From Micromonospora pisi (lineage in GTDB: Bacteria > Actinomycetota > Actinomycetes > Mycobacteriales > Micromonosporaceae), in assembly GCF_003633685.1 (NCBI RefSeq), contig NZ_RBKT01000001.1:6510001-6574000 (forward strand): DNA of 64,000 nt, read 5' to 3'. Shown in pieces: positions 38,240 to 46,739 of the stretch. Each line of letters opens with the position of its first letter. Position 1 is the first letter of the stretch. The position numbers and the translations under genes are program-made. The notes under the pieces were generated by a model, which worked only from the letters and a program-made list of their open reading frames with translations, was not told the DNA's origin and searched no databases.

Positions 38240-41200
38240 TACGGGCGTGCGGGGGTGCTGCTGCCGAGAAGGTGGTTGAGCGACCGGGCGACGAGGTCGT
38301 CCCGGGCCGCCGGGGCCAGCCCTTCCAGGCCGAAGCCGAGGTAGACGGTGTCCGCGGTCACCACCGCGGAACCCTCCTCGAACGCCGACTGGCCGTGCGA
38401 CCAGTCGTTCGAACCCGGCACCGAACCAGCCGGCGGGCCGGGAATCGTCCAGCCACCCAGGTCCGTCTCGAACGACGTCTCCGCGACGGTGACGCCGTCC
38501 TTGGTCACCTTGGTGTCGTCAACGAAGGCACCGAGGCCCTGGGTCGACCAGTCGGAGACGTACGAGATGGAGAGCTCGACCTGCTTGCCGGCGTACGCCG
38601 ACAGGTCGACCGCCCACTCCTGCCAGCCACCGGAGGCACCGGTCGCGGCGTTCCACGTACCGGTGCTGCCGGTCGGCGAGCAGTCCGGACCGATGTAGTG
38701 GGCGAGCTGCGGGTGCAGTTCGTCCACCAGGCCCTCAGGACAGCTGGCACCGGTGCTGGTGCTGGTGTGACCGTTGGCGTCCGGCAACGTGGTCCAGTTG
38801 TCGGTGCCCACCTCGTGCGCCTCGACGAAGGCGAAGTCCCAGTCCGCCTCGATGTCGTGCGACATGAAGAAGCGCAGCTCGCCGCTGGTCGCGCCGGTCA
38901 GGTCGACGGTCCGGGTCAACCGCTTGTACGACACGTCCGCCTGTCCGCTGAACACGTACCACCCGCCGGTGCGCGGGTCGAACGGCGCACCGCCCGGCCG
39001 ACCCCAGCCCGCCGCCGCCGAGCTTGCGAACTGCGGGAACTGGTCCGCCGGCAGGAAGCTCGACGTGGTCAGCAGCGAAGCGGTGTGGTCCTGGTTCGCG
39101 GCCGAACCCGGCGCGTTGAGCGTGCCGGTGAACCCGGAGAACGGACCGTCGTTGCCGGCGACCGGGTACGGGTTCCCGTCACCGTCCTGGCCGCCGCCAC
39201 TGACGTACGTGTAGGCGCCCAGGTAGTACTGCTGGAAATCGTTGAGGATCGGCAGGCAGGCGCCGCCCGGCGCGGCACACTCCGGCGGGGCACCCGGCGC
39301 GTAGTAGTACGAACCGTTCGTCGACTGCGCGAAAAGCGCGTTCTTCCCGCTGACGAGTAGCTTGCCACCCTCGTTGAGATAGTCCCGAACGGCGAGTTCG
39401 GTGTCGAACGCGGCCTTCGCCGTGGTGCCGGCAACCTGTCCCGGCGCCCGCAGGATCACGTCGTCGCCGGTCTCCCACACCACCGCGTCGTAGTGCGACA
39501 GCACCCCGAGCGGGTGGGCCGCCTTCCGACCCCGGGTGTCGAAGTCGTAGACGTCGCTGGTCTTGCCGGCGGCGGTGAGCGCGGCGGTCACCTCGTCGGC
39601 GTACTTGGCGCTGGTGCCGGTCTGGACCGGGCTGAGCCCGGTGACGTCCTCGACCGCCAGCACCAGCACGTCCCCACCGATGTCGGTGCTCACCTGGTAC
39701 GTGAAGTGCTCACTCGCGGTGGGACCACCACCCTTGGGTTTGGTGCCGGTGAACCAGACCTCGACCCGGTCACCCGGCTTGGTGCCGGTCACCGTGCCCC
39801 GTAGCTCGGCGTAGTAGTCGTCGTGGGTGTCGCCGTACCGCTCACCACCACGCCATTCCTTGACCTCGACCGACTTCGGGCGACCGCCGTTGACGACGTA
39901 GTGCATCTGGACGTTCTTCAGCGACCGGCGGGCGATGGTCGCCACCGGCTGCCGGGTGCCGTACGAGACGTCGAACTTGTCGATCTCGAAGTCCGGGGTG
40001 CTGCGACCGACCACCGAGACCGGGTTGTCCGGGGTGGCGGCGGACTTGCCCACGGCGAGTGCGAACGGGATGTTCTTCGCGACCTCGGCGGCGATCAGGT
40101 CCTCGTCGTCCGGGAAGTTGAAGCCGCTGGCGCAGTCCTCGGCCAGCCACTCGTCGTTCGGGTCCAAGTTCGAGGCGGTCTCGCAGGTGGTCATCTCGGG
40201 GGTGAAGCCGAGCGTGCCGTAGCGGACCGTGGCGTGTGTGTCGGTGTCGCCGTTGGTCGGGTACAGCTCGGCGGAGATGTCCGGGTCGTAGCCGGGGATC
40301 GCCGGGTTGGCGTCGTCACCGGCCAGCGTCTCGTAGATCACGTCGTCCGGGGTGGGGGTCTCCACCTGCCAGCCGACGCCGTAGAGCAGCAGCTCGGCGG
40401 CGGAGTGGTAGTTGATGTAGAACTCGAAGCCGACCCGGCGGAACAGCCCGTCGAGCGCCTTCGTCTCCGGCTCCGAGTTCGGGCCCGGCCCCCGGTAGGT
40501 CTCGCTGGACGGGTCGGCCGACGAGCCCTCGTTGTCGTAGCCCCACTTGTAGGAGAAGTTCCGGTTCAGGTCCACCCCGTCGCCGCTGGTGATCTGACCG
40601 TCGCCGTTGATGTCGCGCAGGTTCTTGCGCCACAGCCGGTTGTCCCCGGTGAAGGTGAAGTCGTACCCGTCCGGGTTCGACACCGGCAGGAACCACAGCT
40701 CGGTGGTGTCGACCAGCCGGGTGATCTCGGGGTCGGTGCCGTAGTTGTCGAGCACGTGGTGCATCAGCCGGCGGACCATCTCCGGAGTGATCCACTCACG
40801 GGCGTGCTGGGCGCCGCCGTAGAGCACGGCCGGGCGCTTGCCGTCCTCGATGTTCTTGGCGTTCTTGGTCACCTTGACCGCGAGGATCGGCTTGCCCTGG
40901 GTGGTCTTGCCGATCGTCTCGACCTTGGTCAGCGCGGGGAACCGGGCCGCGGTCGAGGTGATCTCGTCGCGGAGGCCGCCCGGCTCGCTGTAGGAGCGGT
41001 ACGCCGACCAGCCCTTGGTCGACTGCTCGCGCAGCGCCCGGGAGGCCTCCTTGCCGCGTACCTTCTTGACCGACAGTTGCACACCCTTGGTGGCCAACTT
41101 GGCGGCCTGTTCCTTGGTGAGCACCACCTGCACGGCCGACTTGCCGGACTTGTCGACCTCGCCGAGCGCGTGGCCGACGTCGACACCATTATTTCGGAGC

Positions 41201-41358
41201 ACGTCGATCTGTTTGGCGTCGGCCGAGCCGACGTACACCTCAAGGTTGCCGTGGCCACCGCCCGGCGCGGCCGGTGGTGCCGCGCTGACCGGTGTGGTCA
41301 GCACCATCACGCCGACCAATGTGAACACGCCGGCGATCGCCAGCCGTGTTTTGCGCAT
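38239..41358 (-). CDS. Large secreted M14 zinc carboxypeptidase with immune-inhibitor-like C-terminus
   Basis: 1039 residues. Signal peptide: KTR, a hydrophobic run, then PVSAAPP (cleavage near residue 27). The M14 domain (about residues 118-445) has zinc ligands His185 and Glu188 in AQHAREW and His318 in YINYHSA. It has substrate residues Asn265-Arg266 in DLNRNF and catalytic Glu388 in FTPEM. A Ca-loop-like DINGDGQIT lies inside it. The rest comprises beta domains and a C-terminal region (WYVFSGQADVSYKRL, SHDIEADWDFAFVEAHEV) that resembles the non-catalytic part of M6 immune inhibitor A proteases. The predicted role is extracellular peptide trimming. Confidence 0.88.
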   Translation of the reverse strand: MRKTRLAIAGVFTLVGVMVLTTPVSAAPPAAPGGGHGNLEVYVGSADAKQIDVLRNNGVDVGHALGEVDKSGKSAVQVVLTKEQAAKLATKGVQLSVKKVRGKEASRALREQSTKGWSAYRSYSEPGGLRDEITSTAARFPALTKVETIGKTTQGKPILAVKVTKNAKNIEDGKRPAVLYGGAQHAREWITPEMVRRLMHHVLDNYGTDPEITRLVDTTELWFLPVSNPDGYDFTFTGDNRLWRKNLRDINGDGQITSGDGVDLNRNFSYKWGYDNEGSSADPSSETYRGPGPNSEPETKALDGLFRRVGFEFYINYHSAAELLLYGVGWQVETPTPDDVIYETLAGDDANPAIPGYDPDISAELYPTNGDTDTHATVRYGTLGFTPEMTTCETASNLDPNDEWLAEDCASGFNFPDDEDLIAAEVAKNIPFALAVGKSAATPDNPVSVVGRSTPDFEIDKFDVSYGTRQPVATIARRSLKNVQMHYVVNGGRPKSVEVKEWRGGERYGDTHDDYYAELRGTVTGTKPGDRVEVWFTGTKPKGGGPTASEHFTYQVSTDIGGDVLVLAVEDVTGLSPVQTGTSAKYADEVTAALTAAGKTSDVYDFDTRGRKAAHPLGVLSHYDAVVWETGDDVILRAPGQVAGTTAKAAFDTELAVRDYLNEGGKLLVSGKNALFAQSTNGSYYYAPGAPPECAAPGGACLPILNDFQQYYLGAYTYVSGGGQDGDGNPYPVAGNDGPFSGFTGTLNAPGSAANQDHTASLLTTSSFLPADQFPQFASSAAAGWGRPGGAPFDPRTGGWYVFSGQADVSYKRLTRTVDLTGATSGELRFFMSHDIEADWDFAFVEAHEVGTDNWTTLPDANGHTSTSTGASCPEGLVDELHPQLAHYIGPDCSPTGSTGTWNAATGASGGWQEWAVDLSAYAGKQVELSISYVSDWSTQGLGAFVDDTKVTKDGVTVAETSFETDLGGWTIPGPPAGSVPGSNDWSHGQSAFEEGSAVVTADTVYLGFGLEGLAPAARDDLVARSLNHLLGSSTPARP

Positions 41359-41491
41359 TGCGCCCCCTCGTTCGAAGGATCTCTACGCGCGAGCCTGCTG
41401 TGCCGGCTCAGACGTGTCAATGATTCGATCGGTTGTTGTACCCCGGCCTCCGTCGGGCGCTGACCGACCGCTCCGACCGGCCCGCCTGGCG

Positions 41492-41923
41492 TCAGCCGGC
41501 GTTGATGACGCACGCCTGCGGTGCCCCGTCGGTCTGCTCGGCGAGGATGTCCTCGTACACGCCGACCTTGTGGTTGATGAGGTCGAGGGAGTGGGTGAGC
41601 TGGGCGATCTGCTGCGTCACCCGCTCGCGGTGTTCGCGCATCAGGGTGAGTCGTTCGGCCTCGTTGCCGGCGCCGTGGCGGACCAGTTCGGTGTAGCGGC
41701 GGATGGTCGGCACGGGCATGCCGGAGGCGCGCAGGATGATGCAGACGTGCAGCCACTCCACGTCGTGTTCGGCGTAGACCCGGCGACCACCACTGTCGCG
41801 TCGTACGGGCTGGTCCAGGATGCCCTCGCGCTCGTAGAAGCGCAGGGCGTGCACGCTCAGGCCGGTGCGTTCGGCGACCTCTCCGATGCGCAGACCGGGG
41901 CTGGTTGTCGGGCTGTTCTCCAC
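41492..41923 (-). CDS. MerR-family transcriptional regulator
   Basis: 143 residues from GTG 41923; no ribosome site is evident. The winged helix is LRIGEVAERTGLSVHALRFYEREGIL, and an effector/dimer helix runs RERVTQQIAQLTHSLDLINHKVGVYEDIL. A Cys near the C-terminus (QACVINAG) recalls the redox-sensitive Cys of AdhR/NmlR-like regulators of aldehyde stress. It is divergent from the aldo-keto reductase gene. The 56-bp gap contains a textbook MerR promoter with a perfect 16-bp dyad in the 19-nt spacer, so this protein almost certainly controls that gene. Confidence 0.88.
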   Translation of the reverse strand: MENSPTTSPGLRIGEVAERTGLSVHALRFYEREGILDQPVRRDSGGRRVYAEHDVEWLHVCIILRASGMPVPTIRRYTELVRHGAGNEAERLTLMREHRERVTQQIAQLTHSLDLINHKVGVYEDILAEQTDGAPQACVINAG

Positions 41924-41941
41924 GACGGCCAGGGTACGGGC

Positions 41942-41972
41942 TTGACCTAGAGTCGACTCTAGCTCCTACCGT
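41942..41972 (+). promoter_or_regulatory. MerR-type promoter of the aldo-keto reductase gene
   Basis: -35 TTGACC (41942-41947), 19-nt spacer, -10 TACCGT (41967-41972). The spacer overlaps a perfect palindrome CTAGAGTCGACTCTAG (41947-41962). The -10 ends 7 nt before ATG 41980, so the message is probably leaderless. Confidence 0.8.
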
Positions 41973-41979
41973 ACGGGCC

Positions 41980-43014
41980 ATGCGTTATCGATATCTCGGC
42001 GGTACCGGCATGGAGGTCAGCGTCCATTGCCTCGGCACGATGATGTTCGGCTCGGTCGGCAACGCCGATCATGACGACAGCATCCGGATCATCCACTCCG
42101 CCCTCGACCGGGGCATCAACTTCGTCGACACCGCCGACATGTACTCGGCCGGCGAGTCCGAGGAGATCGTCGGCAAGGCCCTGGCGGGTCGGCGGGACGA
42201 GGTGGTGCTCGCCACCAAGGTGCACTTCCCGATGGGGGAGGGGCGTAACCGGGGCGGCAATTCGCGGCGCTGGATTCTCCGGGAGGTCGAGGAGAGCCTG
42301 CGGCGGCTGCGCACCGACTGGATCGACCTCTACCAGGTGCACCGCCCCGACCACACGACCGACATCGAGGAGACTCTCTCGGTCCTGACCGACCTGGTGA
42401 GCCAGGGGAAGATCCGCGCCTTCGGCTGCTCGACCTTCCCGGCGGAGCAGATCGTCGAGGCGTACCACGTCTCCGAGCGGCGGTCGCTCGGCCGGTTCCG
42501 GACCGAACAGCCGCCGTACTCGATCCTGGCCCGGGGGATCGAGACGTCCGTCCTCCCGACCTGCCAGCGGTACGGGATGGGGGTGCTGGTGTGGTCCCCG
42601 CTCGCCTCCGGATTCCTCAGCGGCCGTTACCGCAAGGGTCAGCCGGTCGACCTCTCCACCGGCCGTCCGTCGATCACGCCGGCCCGGTTCGACCCGTCGA
42701 TCCCACTCAACGCCACCAAGCTGGAGATTGTCGAACAGCTCGTCGAGGTCGCCGACGGCATCGGCGCCACGCTGCCCGAGTTGGCCATCGCCTTCACCGT
42801 GGCACACCCCGCCGTCACCTCGACGATCATCGGTCCCCGCACGATGGAGCAGTTGGACGCCGCGCTCAAGGGCGCGTCGCTCACCCTGGACGACGCCACC
42901 CTCGACCGGATCGACGAAATCGTCGCGCCCGGAACCAACGTCTACCCGCCCGACGGTGCCTGGCGCCCTTTGTCGCTCACCGACCCCGCCCAACGGCGCC
43001 GGCGTACGGCGTAG
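41980..43014 (+). CDS. Aldo/keto reductase
   Basis: 344 residues from ATG 41980, directly below a MerR-controlled promoter. Catalytic Asp and Tyr lie in FVDTADMYSAGESEE and Lys in VLATKVHFP. The QVHRPD stretch holds the active-site His. Next are SPLASGFLSGRY and the NADPH-binding IIGPRTMEQLDAAL. It is of the AKR11/12-like bacterial group (length about 330-345). It reduces aldehydes or ketones with NADPH. Given the MerR partner it probably responds to reactive aldehyde or electrophile stress, which is inference. Confidence 0.9.
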   Translation: MRYRYLGGTGMEVSVHCLGTMMFGSVGNADHDDSIRIIHSALDRGINFVDTADMYSAGESEEIVGKALAGRRDEVVLATKVHFPMGEGRNRGGNSRRWILREVEESLRRLRTDWIDLYQVHRPDHTTDIEETLSVLTDLVSQGKIRAFGCSTFPAEQIVEAYHVSERRSLGRFRTEQPPYSILARGIETSVLPTCQRYGMGVLVWSPLASGFLSGRYRKGQPVDLSTGRPSITPARFDPSIPLNATKLEIVEQLVEVADGIGATLPELAIAFTVAHPAVTSTIIGPRTMEQLDAALKGASLTLDDATLDRIDEIVAPGTNVYPPDGAWRPLSLTDPAQRRRRTA

Positions 43015-43048
43015 GCAAGGTCCTCCGTTCCGCACGGTGAACGCCCGT

Positions 43049-43081
43049 GACCGGCGCCGGGCAGGCTCGGCGGCGCCGGTC
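43049..43081. terminator. Bidirectional terminator hairpin
   Basis: GACCGGCGCC (43049-43058) and GGCGCCGGTC (43072-43081) form a perfect 10-bp stem with a 13-nt loop between the convergent aldo-keto reductase and GNAT genes. Confidence 0.65.
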
Positions 43082-43105
43082 GCCGGTGGGGGTGAGGAAC
43101 AGGGG

Positions 43106-43627
43106 TCAACCGCGGGAGTACGTCGCCGCCAAATGCCGCAGCACGTCTCCGTCGAGTCGCCGTACCTCGATCTCGTGCAGGCCCCGCGCGTGCAGTCGGT
43201 CGTAGAACCGCAGGGCCGGTTCGTTGTCGCGCAGCACCCACCATTCGAGCCGGGCGCAGCCGCGCCGTACGGCCAGGTCGGCGAGGTGCCCGAGCAGCGC
43301 CCGCCCGAGGCCACCGCCACGGTGTTCGGGGCAGATGTAGAGGTCCTCCAGGTGCAGGCCGGGCCGCCCCAGGATGGTGCTGTACGTGGGGTAGAACAGG
43401 GCGAACCCGGCCGGTTCCCCGTTGACCATCGCCACGACCGCCTCGGCGAGTGGTGGTTCCGTACCGAAGAGGCTCCTGGCCAGGTCCTCCGGCTCGGCGG
43501 TGACGGCTCCCGGGAACCGCTCCGCCTCGGCGAGTTCCACGATGAAGCGGTGCAGCAGGTCGACGTCGGCGGGGGTGGCCGGCCGGATGAGTGGGGCTGC
43601 GGGGGTCAGGGGCGTGGGGGCATGCAC
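43106..43627 (-). CDS. GNAT-family N-acetyltransferase
   Basis: 173 residues from GTG 43627. A single GNAT fold: LIRPATPADVDLLHRFIVELAEAER, AGFALFYPTYST, LHLEDLYICPEHRGGGLGRALLGHLA (the acetyl-CoA-binding R-x-x-G-x-G/A loop) and DNEPALRFYDRLHARGL. It resembles the polyamine/diamine acetyltransferase-like group that binds long amines. It is close to, but on its own promoter from, a second GNAT gene upstream on the same strand. The substrate is unknown. Confidence 0.85.
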   Translation of the reverse strand: MHAPTPLTPAAPLIRPATPADVDLLHRFIVELAEAERFPGAVTAEPEDLARSLFGTEPPLAEAVVAMVNGEPAGFALFYPTYSTILGRPGLHLEDLYICPEHRGGGLGRALLGHLADLAVRRGCARLEWWVLRDNEPALRFYDRLHARGLHEIEVRRLDGDVLRHLAATYSRG

Positions 43628-43744
43628 CCACGCATCGTGCCTAACCCGCGATCAGTACGAAGGATCGGACCCGGTCTCTGGGGGCGTAGACCATCGTCGC
43701 CAGCATCAACTCGTCCGCTCCGGGCCCGGTTGTCCGCCGCGTCG

Positions 43745-44458
43745 TCAGGCTGAGGCTGCCGGCGTACGGATCGAGGCGAAGGTGGTCGAGGTACGCACCT
43801 TGAAGCCCATCGACTCGTACAGTCGAATGGCGTTGATGTTGTGGCCGGCGACGTGCAGGAACGGCGTCTCGCCCCGGTGGCGGATGCCGGCCGCCACCGC
43901 TCTGACCAGTCGGTTTGCCAGTCCCTGACCTCGATGGGCCGGATCGGTGCAGACCGCGCTGATTTCGGTCAGGCCGGGCACCCGCATCCGCTCGCCGGCC
44001 ATGGCCACCAGGGCGCCGTCGCGTCGGATCCCCAGGTAGGTCCCGAGTTCGACGGTGCGCGGGGCGAACGGTCCCGGGTCGGTGCGGGCGACCAGGTCCA
44101 GCATCTCCGGTACGTCGTCGGCGGTGAGCGTCACGGCCTCGGCGTCGTCGGCGGCGTCAACGGCGGCGTCGACGAGTTGCAACCCCTCGCCGTGCCACGA
44201 CACCTCCCACCCGGTGGGGAGAACCAGGCCGACGCCCGCGACGACGACGCCCGTCTCCGGACCGGCCAGTTCGGCGAGGTCGGCCCAGGCCCGTTCGTCG
44301 GTCCAGTCCTCGACCGCCGAGAACGGTGACACCTCAGGCTGGAACCGGACGGCGCGACCGTGCGACTCGGCGAACCGGGCGTGCCGACCGGTCAGTGACT
44401 GCCATACCGGGTTGTCCGAGATCTCGTCTTCACCCGGCATCAGGGTCATCGTCGTCAC
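43745..44458 (-). CDS. GNAT-family N-acetyltransferase (FR47-like)
   Basis: 237 residues from GTG 44458 with GGGAGA just upstream. The C-terminal half carries the acetyl-CoA fold: EISAVCTDPAHRGQGLANRLVRAVAA and LHVAGHNINAIRLYESMGFKVRT. The N-terminal 100 residues form a separate divergent half, as in FR47-type enzymes. It is not a duplicate of the GNAT encoded at 43106; only the CoA-binding motif is shared. The substrate is unknown. Confidence 0.83.
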   Translation of the reverse strand: MTTMTLMPGEDEISDNPVWQSLTGRHARFAESHGRAVRFQPEVSPFSAVEDWTDERAWADLAELAGPETGVVVAGVGLVLPTGWEVSWHGEGLQLVDAAVDAADDAEAVTLTADDVPEMLDLVARTDPGPFAPRTVELGTYLGIRRDGALVAMAGERMRVPGLTEISAVCTDPAHRGQGLANRLVRAVAAGIRHRGETPFLHVAGHNINAIRLYESMGFKVRTSTTFASIRTPAASA

Positions 44459-44751
44459 TTCTCCCGATCGGGGCCGGTCCTCGCCGGGGCAAGGTTATCC
44501 GAGGCCCGTGACCTGGGCGTACGAGATTCCGGAGAGCTGGACCACAGCCGGGCACTCGTGACCGCCGGGACCGGGCCGCCCGCTCCGCCCGCTCCGCCCG
44601 CCTCCGCCCGCCTCCGGGCGCCGAGGCTGTCGACGGGCAGGCTCAAGTATTTATCAAGATCCGCGTCGAATGGTCGGCCGAGGCGGGTTTGGATCTAGGG
44701 TTTCCTAGGTTCGTACGGGAGCACCGCTCCACCGGCACAGGGAGGACAACG
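44459..44751. other. Intergenic region upstream of the small-protein pair
   Basis: No gene is seen. It holds a tandem CCGCTCCG/CCGCCTCCG simple repeat (44579-44617) and a small inverted repeat CTAGG-GTTT-CCTAG (44695-44708), 43 nt before the first small gene. The latter could be an operator. The stretch around 44640-44700 is locally AT-richer and probably contains the promoter of the unit. Confidence 0.5.
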
Positions 44752-44955
44752 ATGTCCACTAAGGATGGAGCGTCGACGGCGGGGTCGACGTCCGCGGAGC
44801 CGGACGCCGAGGTCGAGGTCGAGCAGGCGAGACCCGAGACCTCCCCGGCCTCCGGGCGCGCCCCGTCGATGCTCAGCGCCGGCAGGGGTGCGGGGCCGCA
44901 CCAGAACTTCGCGATCGGGGTGTCCGGCCGGACCCGGCGCAGGCCGAGGGCCTGA
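44752..44955 (+). CDS. Small protein with conserved IGVSGR C-terminal motif (paralogue 1)
   Basis: 67 residues from ATG 44752 with a strong GGGAGGA site at 44740-44746. The first 45 residues are Ser/Thr/Glu-rich and look disordered. The last 15 (FAIGVSGRTRRRPRA, residues 53-67) nearly repeat the end of the next small protein (FSIGVSGRIRRNPTA), with 11 of 15 identical. Within this part 21 consecutive nucleotides are identical (44912-44932 versus 45316-45336), while the N-terminal parts are unrelated. There is no signal peptide or membrane segment. I do not recognise the family. Its link with the XRE regulator suggests a signalling or effector peptide. Confidence 0.7.
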   Translation: MSTKDGASTAGSTSAEPDAEVEVEQARPETSPASGRAPSMLSAGRGAGPHQNFAIGVSGRTRRRPRA

Positions 44956-45146
44956 CCACCGCGTACCCGTTTCCGCCGTCAGCCCAGCCGTCTGACTCAC
45001 TCCCGGATGGTCGATTTCAAAACCGACCACCGGCGGGCGTAACCGCTGCGCTCAGTGGGGGTTTCCACAGCAGAGTGTCACTAGACCCTCCGGCTTCCCC
45101 GCCCAGCATCGGGGTGGCCCCCGCCGACGACCAGAGGGAGAGCGCG

Positions 45147-45359
45147 ATGGCCAACCGCGAACGCGAACCGGAGACGACGACGGATTCGGATACGCTGGCG
45201 ACCGCACCTCGCGGGCTGACGCCTGACCTGCCCGTCGGGCCCGACGATCGCCATCGGGTCCGCAACCGTGGCCGGTTCGACACCCCGACGCCCCCCGAAC
45301 CGCTTGAATTCTTCTCGATCGGGGTGTCCGGCCGGATCCGCCGCAACCCGACCGCCTGA
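45147..45359 (+). CDS. Small protein with conserved IGVSGR C-terminal motif (paralogue 2)
   Basis: 70 residues from ATG 45147 with AGAGGGAGAG upstream at 45133-45142. The N-terminal 50 residues are charged and Pro-rich. Residues 56-70 repeat the conserved tail of the preceding small protein (F-x-I-G-V-S-G-R-x-R-R-x-P-x-A). The TGA stop overlaps the ATG of the XRE regulator gene (TGATG at 45357-45361), so the two are translationally coupled. It has no Cys, no signal peptide and no recognisable domain. Its function is unknown; roles as a ligand, a co-regulator or a precursor peptide are all possible. Confidence 0.72.
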   Translation: MANREREPETTTDSDTLATAPRGLTPDLPVGPDDRHRVRNRGRFDTPTPPEPLEFFSIGVSGRIRRNPTA

Positions 45360-46588
45360 TGGACGAGCTGCCGATCGGGCGCCGGGTCGCCTACTGGCGC
45401 GGGCAGCGGAAGATGTCGCAGCAGGTCTTCGCCGACCGGATCGGCAGGTCGAAGAGCTGGGTCGACAAGATCGAGCGGGGCGACCGGCGGCTGGACAAGT
45501 TCTCGCTGCTCTACCAGATCGCCGTGGTGCTCCAGATCGACGTGGCGATGCTGCTCAACCATGACCCCGAGCGCCGGTCCAGCCCGACCGGCAGTTACGA
45601 CCAGCGTGAGCTGGACGATCTCCGCGCGGCCCTGGACCGGTGCGCTCCCGCCGCCTACCTCGGCCGGGTCACCGGCCCTGCTCCGTCGCTGCCCGAGCTG
45701 GCCCGGTCGGTCAACCATGCCTGGCTGACCTACCAGTACGCGCGCTACGGCGTCCTCACCCGCGCGTTGCCGGGACTGCTGCGGGACACCCAGGCTGCGG
45801 ACGCGTGCCACAGCGGGGACGCCGGTCGGCAGGCGGCGAGCCTGCTCGGGCAGGTGCTCCAGATCGCCTCGTCGGCGCTGCGCAAACTCGGCGACCACGA
45901 GTCGGCCCGGCTCGCCGCCGACCGGTCGATCGCGGTCGCACTGCGGGCCGAGGACGAACTCCTCGCCGGGGTGGCGACGAGCAGGATGGCGAACGCCCTG
46001 CTCGCCACCGGACGGGCGCGGGCGGCCTTCGAGGCGAACATGATCATGGCGCAGCGACTCGCCCCGCACGATCCGAGCGCCACCGACCCGGCCCGACTCT
46101 CCGTGTACGGGTCGACGCTGTTGCAGGCGGCGATGGCGGCGGCCCGGCTCGGGGACCACGACGGCGTACGTGAGCTGCTGCGCTCCGCCGAGGAGGCGGC
46201 GACCCACCTCGGCGCGGACCGCAACGAGTACTGGACCAGCTTCGGTCCGACCAACGTGGAGCTGCACCGGGCGGCGGCCGCGATCGAGTTGGGGGAGGGG
46301 CGGGAGGCGGTCGACATCCACGAGAACCGGCTCCACCACCGGCGCCTCGCCGGCCTGCTGCCGGAGCGCCGGGCACACCATCTGCTCGACATCGCCCGGG
46401 GATACCTCCTGGTCGGGGAGACCGGCTGTGCCGGTGACGCGCTGGTCGAGGCGGACCGGGTCGCACCCTGGGAGATCCGGGGCCGACCGGTGGCGCACGA
46501 GCTGATGGCGGACATCCTGCGGCGTACGAAGGGCACCGCCCCGGCGCTGGTCGCGGACCTCGCGACGCAGATGGGGGCCCGGGTGTGA
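45359..46588 (+). CDS. XRE-family regulator with TPR-like C-terminal region
   Basis: 409 residues from ATG 45359, coupled to the preceding small-protein gene. The N-terminal HTH (residues 7-62) reads IGRRVAYWRGQRKMSQQVFADRIGRSKSWVDKIERG. The remaining 340 residues are alpha-helical repeats (for example GRQAASLLGQVLQIASSALRKLGDHESARLAADRS and RLGDHDGVRELLRSAEEAATHLG). These look like tetratricopeptides, as in peptide-binding RRNPP-type regulators and many actinobacterial XRE proteins. The combination of a TPR sensor with adjacent tiny proteins suggests a peptide-responsive switch, but there is no direct evidence of binding. Confidence 0.85.
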   Translation: MDELPIGRRVAYWRGQRKMSQQVFADRIGRSKSWVDKIERGDRRLDKFSLLYQIAVVLQIDVAMLLNHDPERRSSPTGSYDQRELDDLRAALDRCAPAAYLGRVTGPAPSLPELARSVNHAWLTYQYARYGVLTRALPGLLRDTQAADACHSGDAGRQAASLLGQVLQIASSALRKLGDHESARLAADRSIAVALRAEDELLAGVATSRMANALLATGRARAAFEANMIMAQRLAPHDPSATDPARLSVYGSTLLQAAMAAARLGDHDGVRELLRSAEEAATHLGADRNEYWTSFGPTNVELHRAAAAIELGEGREAVDIHENRLHHRRLAGLLPERRAHHLLDIARGYLLVGETGCAGDALVEADRVAPWEIRGRPVAHELMADILRRTKGTAPALVADLATQMGARV

Positions 46589-46739
46589 CCGGTACGGACG
46601 TGGGGGAGCGGAGAGCGGAACCTCCCGGGTAAGCCGCCGATTCCGCCTAATTGCCGCATACCATGACTCACAGATGTAGTCGGCTACCGGAGAACGATCA
46701 CCCCAGGGCAGGCGGAACGGAGCGACGGAGGGGTGGACG

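Noticed and set aside
44752-45359. Reading the two small genes as RiPP precursors
   Set aside because: No radical SAM, LanM, YcaO, ATP-grasp or peptidase maturation gene is adjacent, there are no Cys in the tails, and the conserved part is the C-terminus, where RiPP cores usually vary. Kept only as a possibility behind peptide signalling.
44752-46588. Toxin-antitoxin module
   Set aside because: The small proteins lack toxin folds or hydrophobic segments, and the XRE protein is far too large for an antitoxin.
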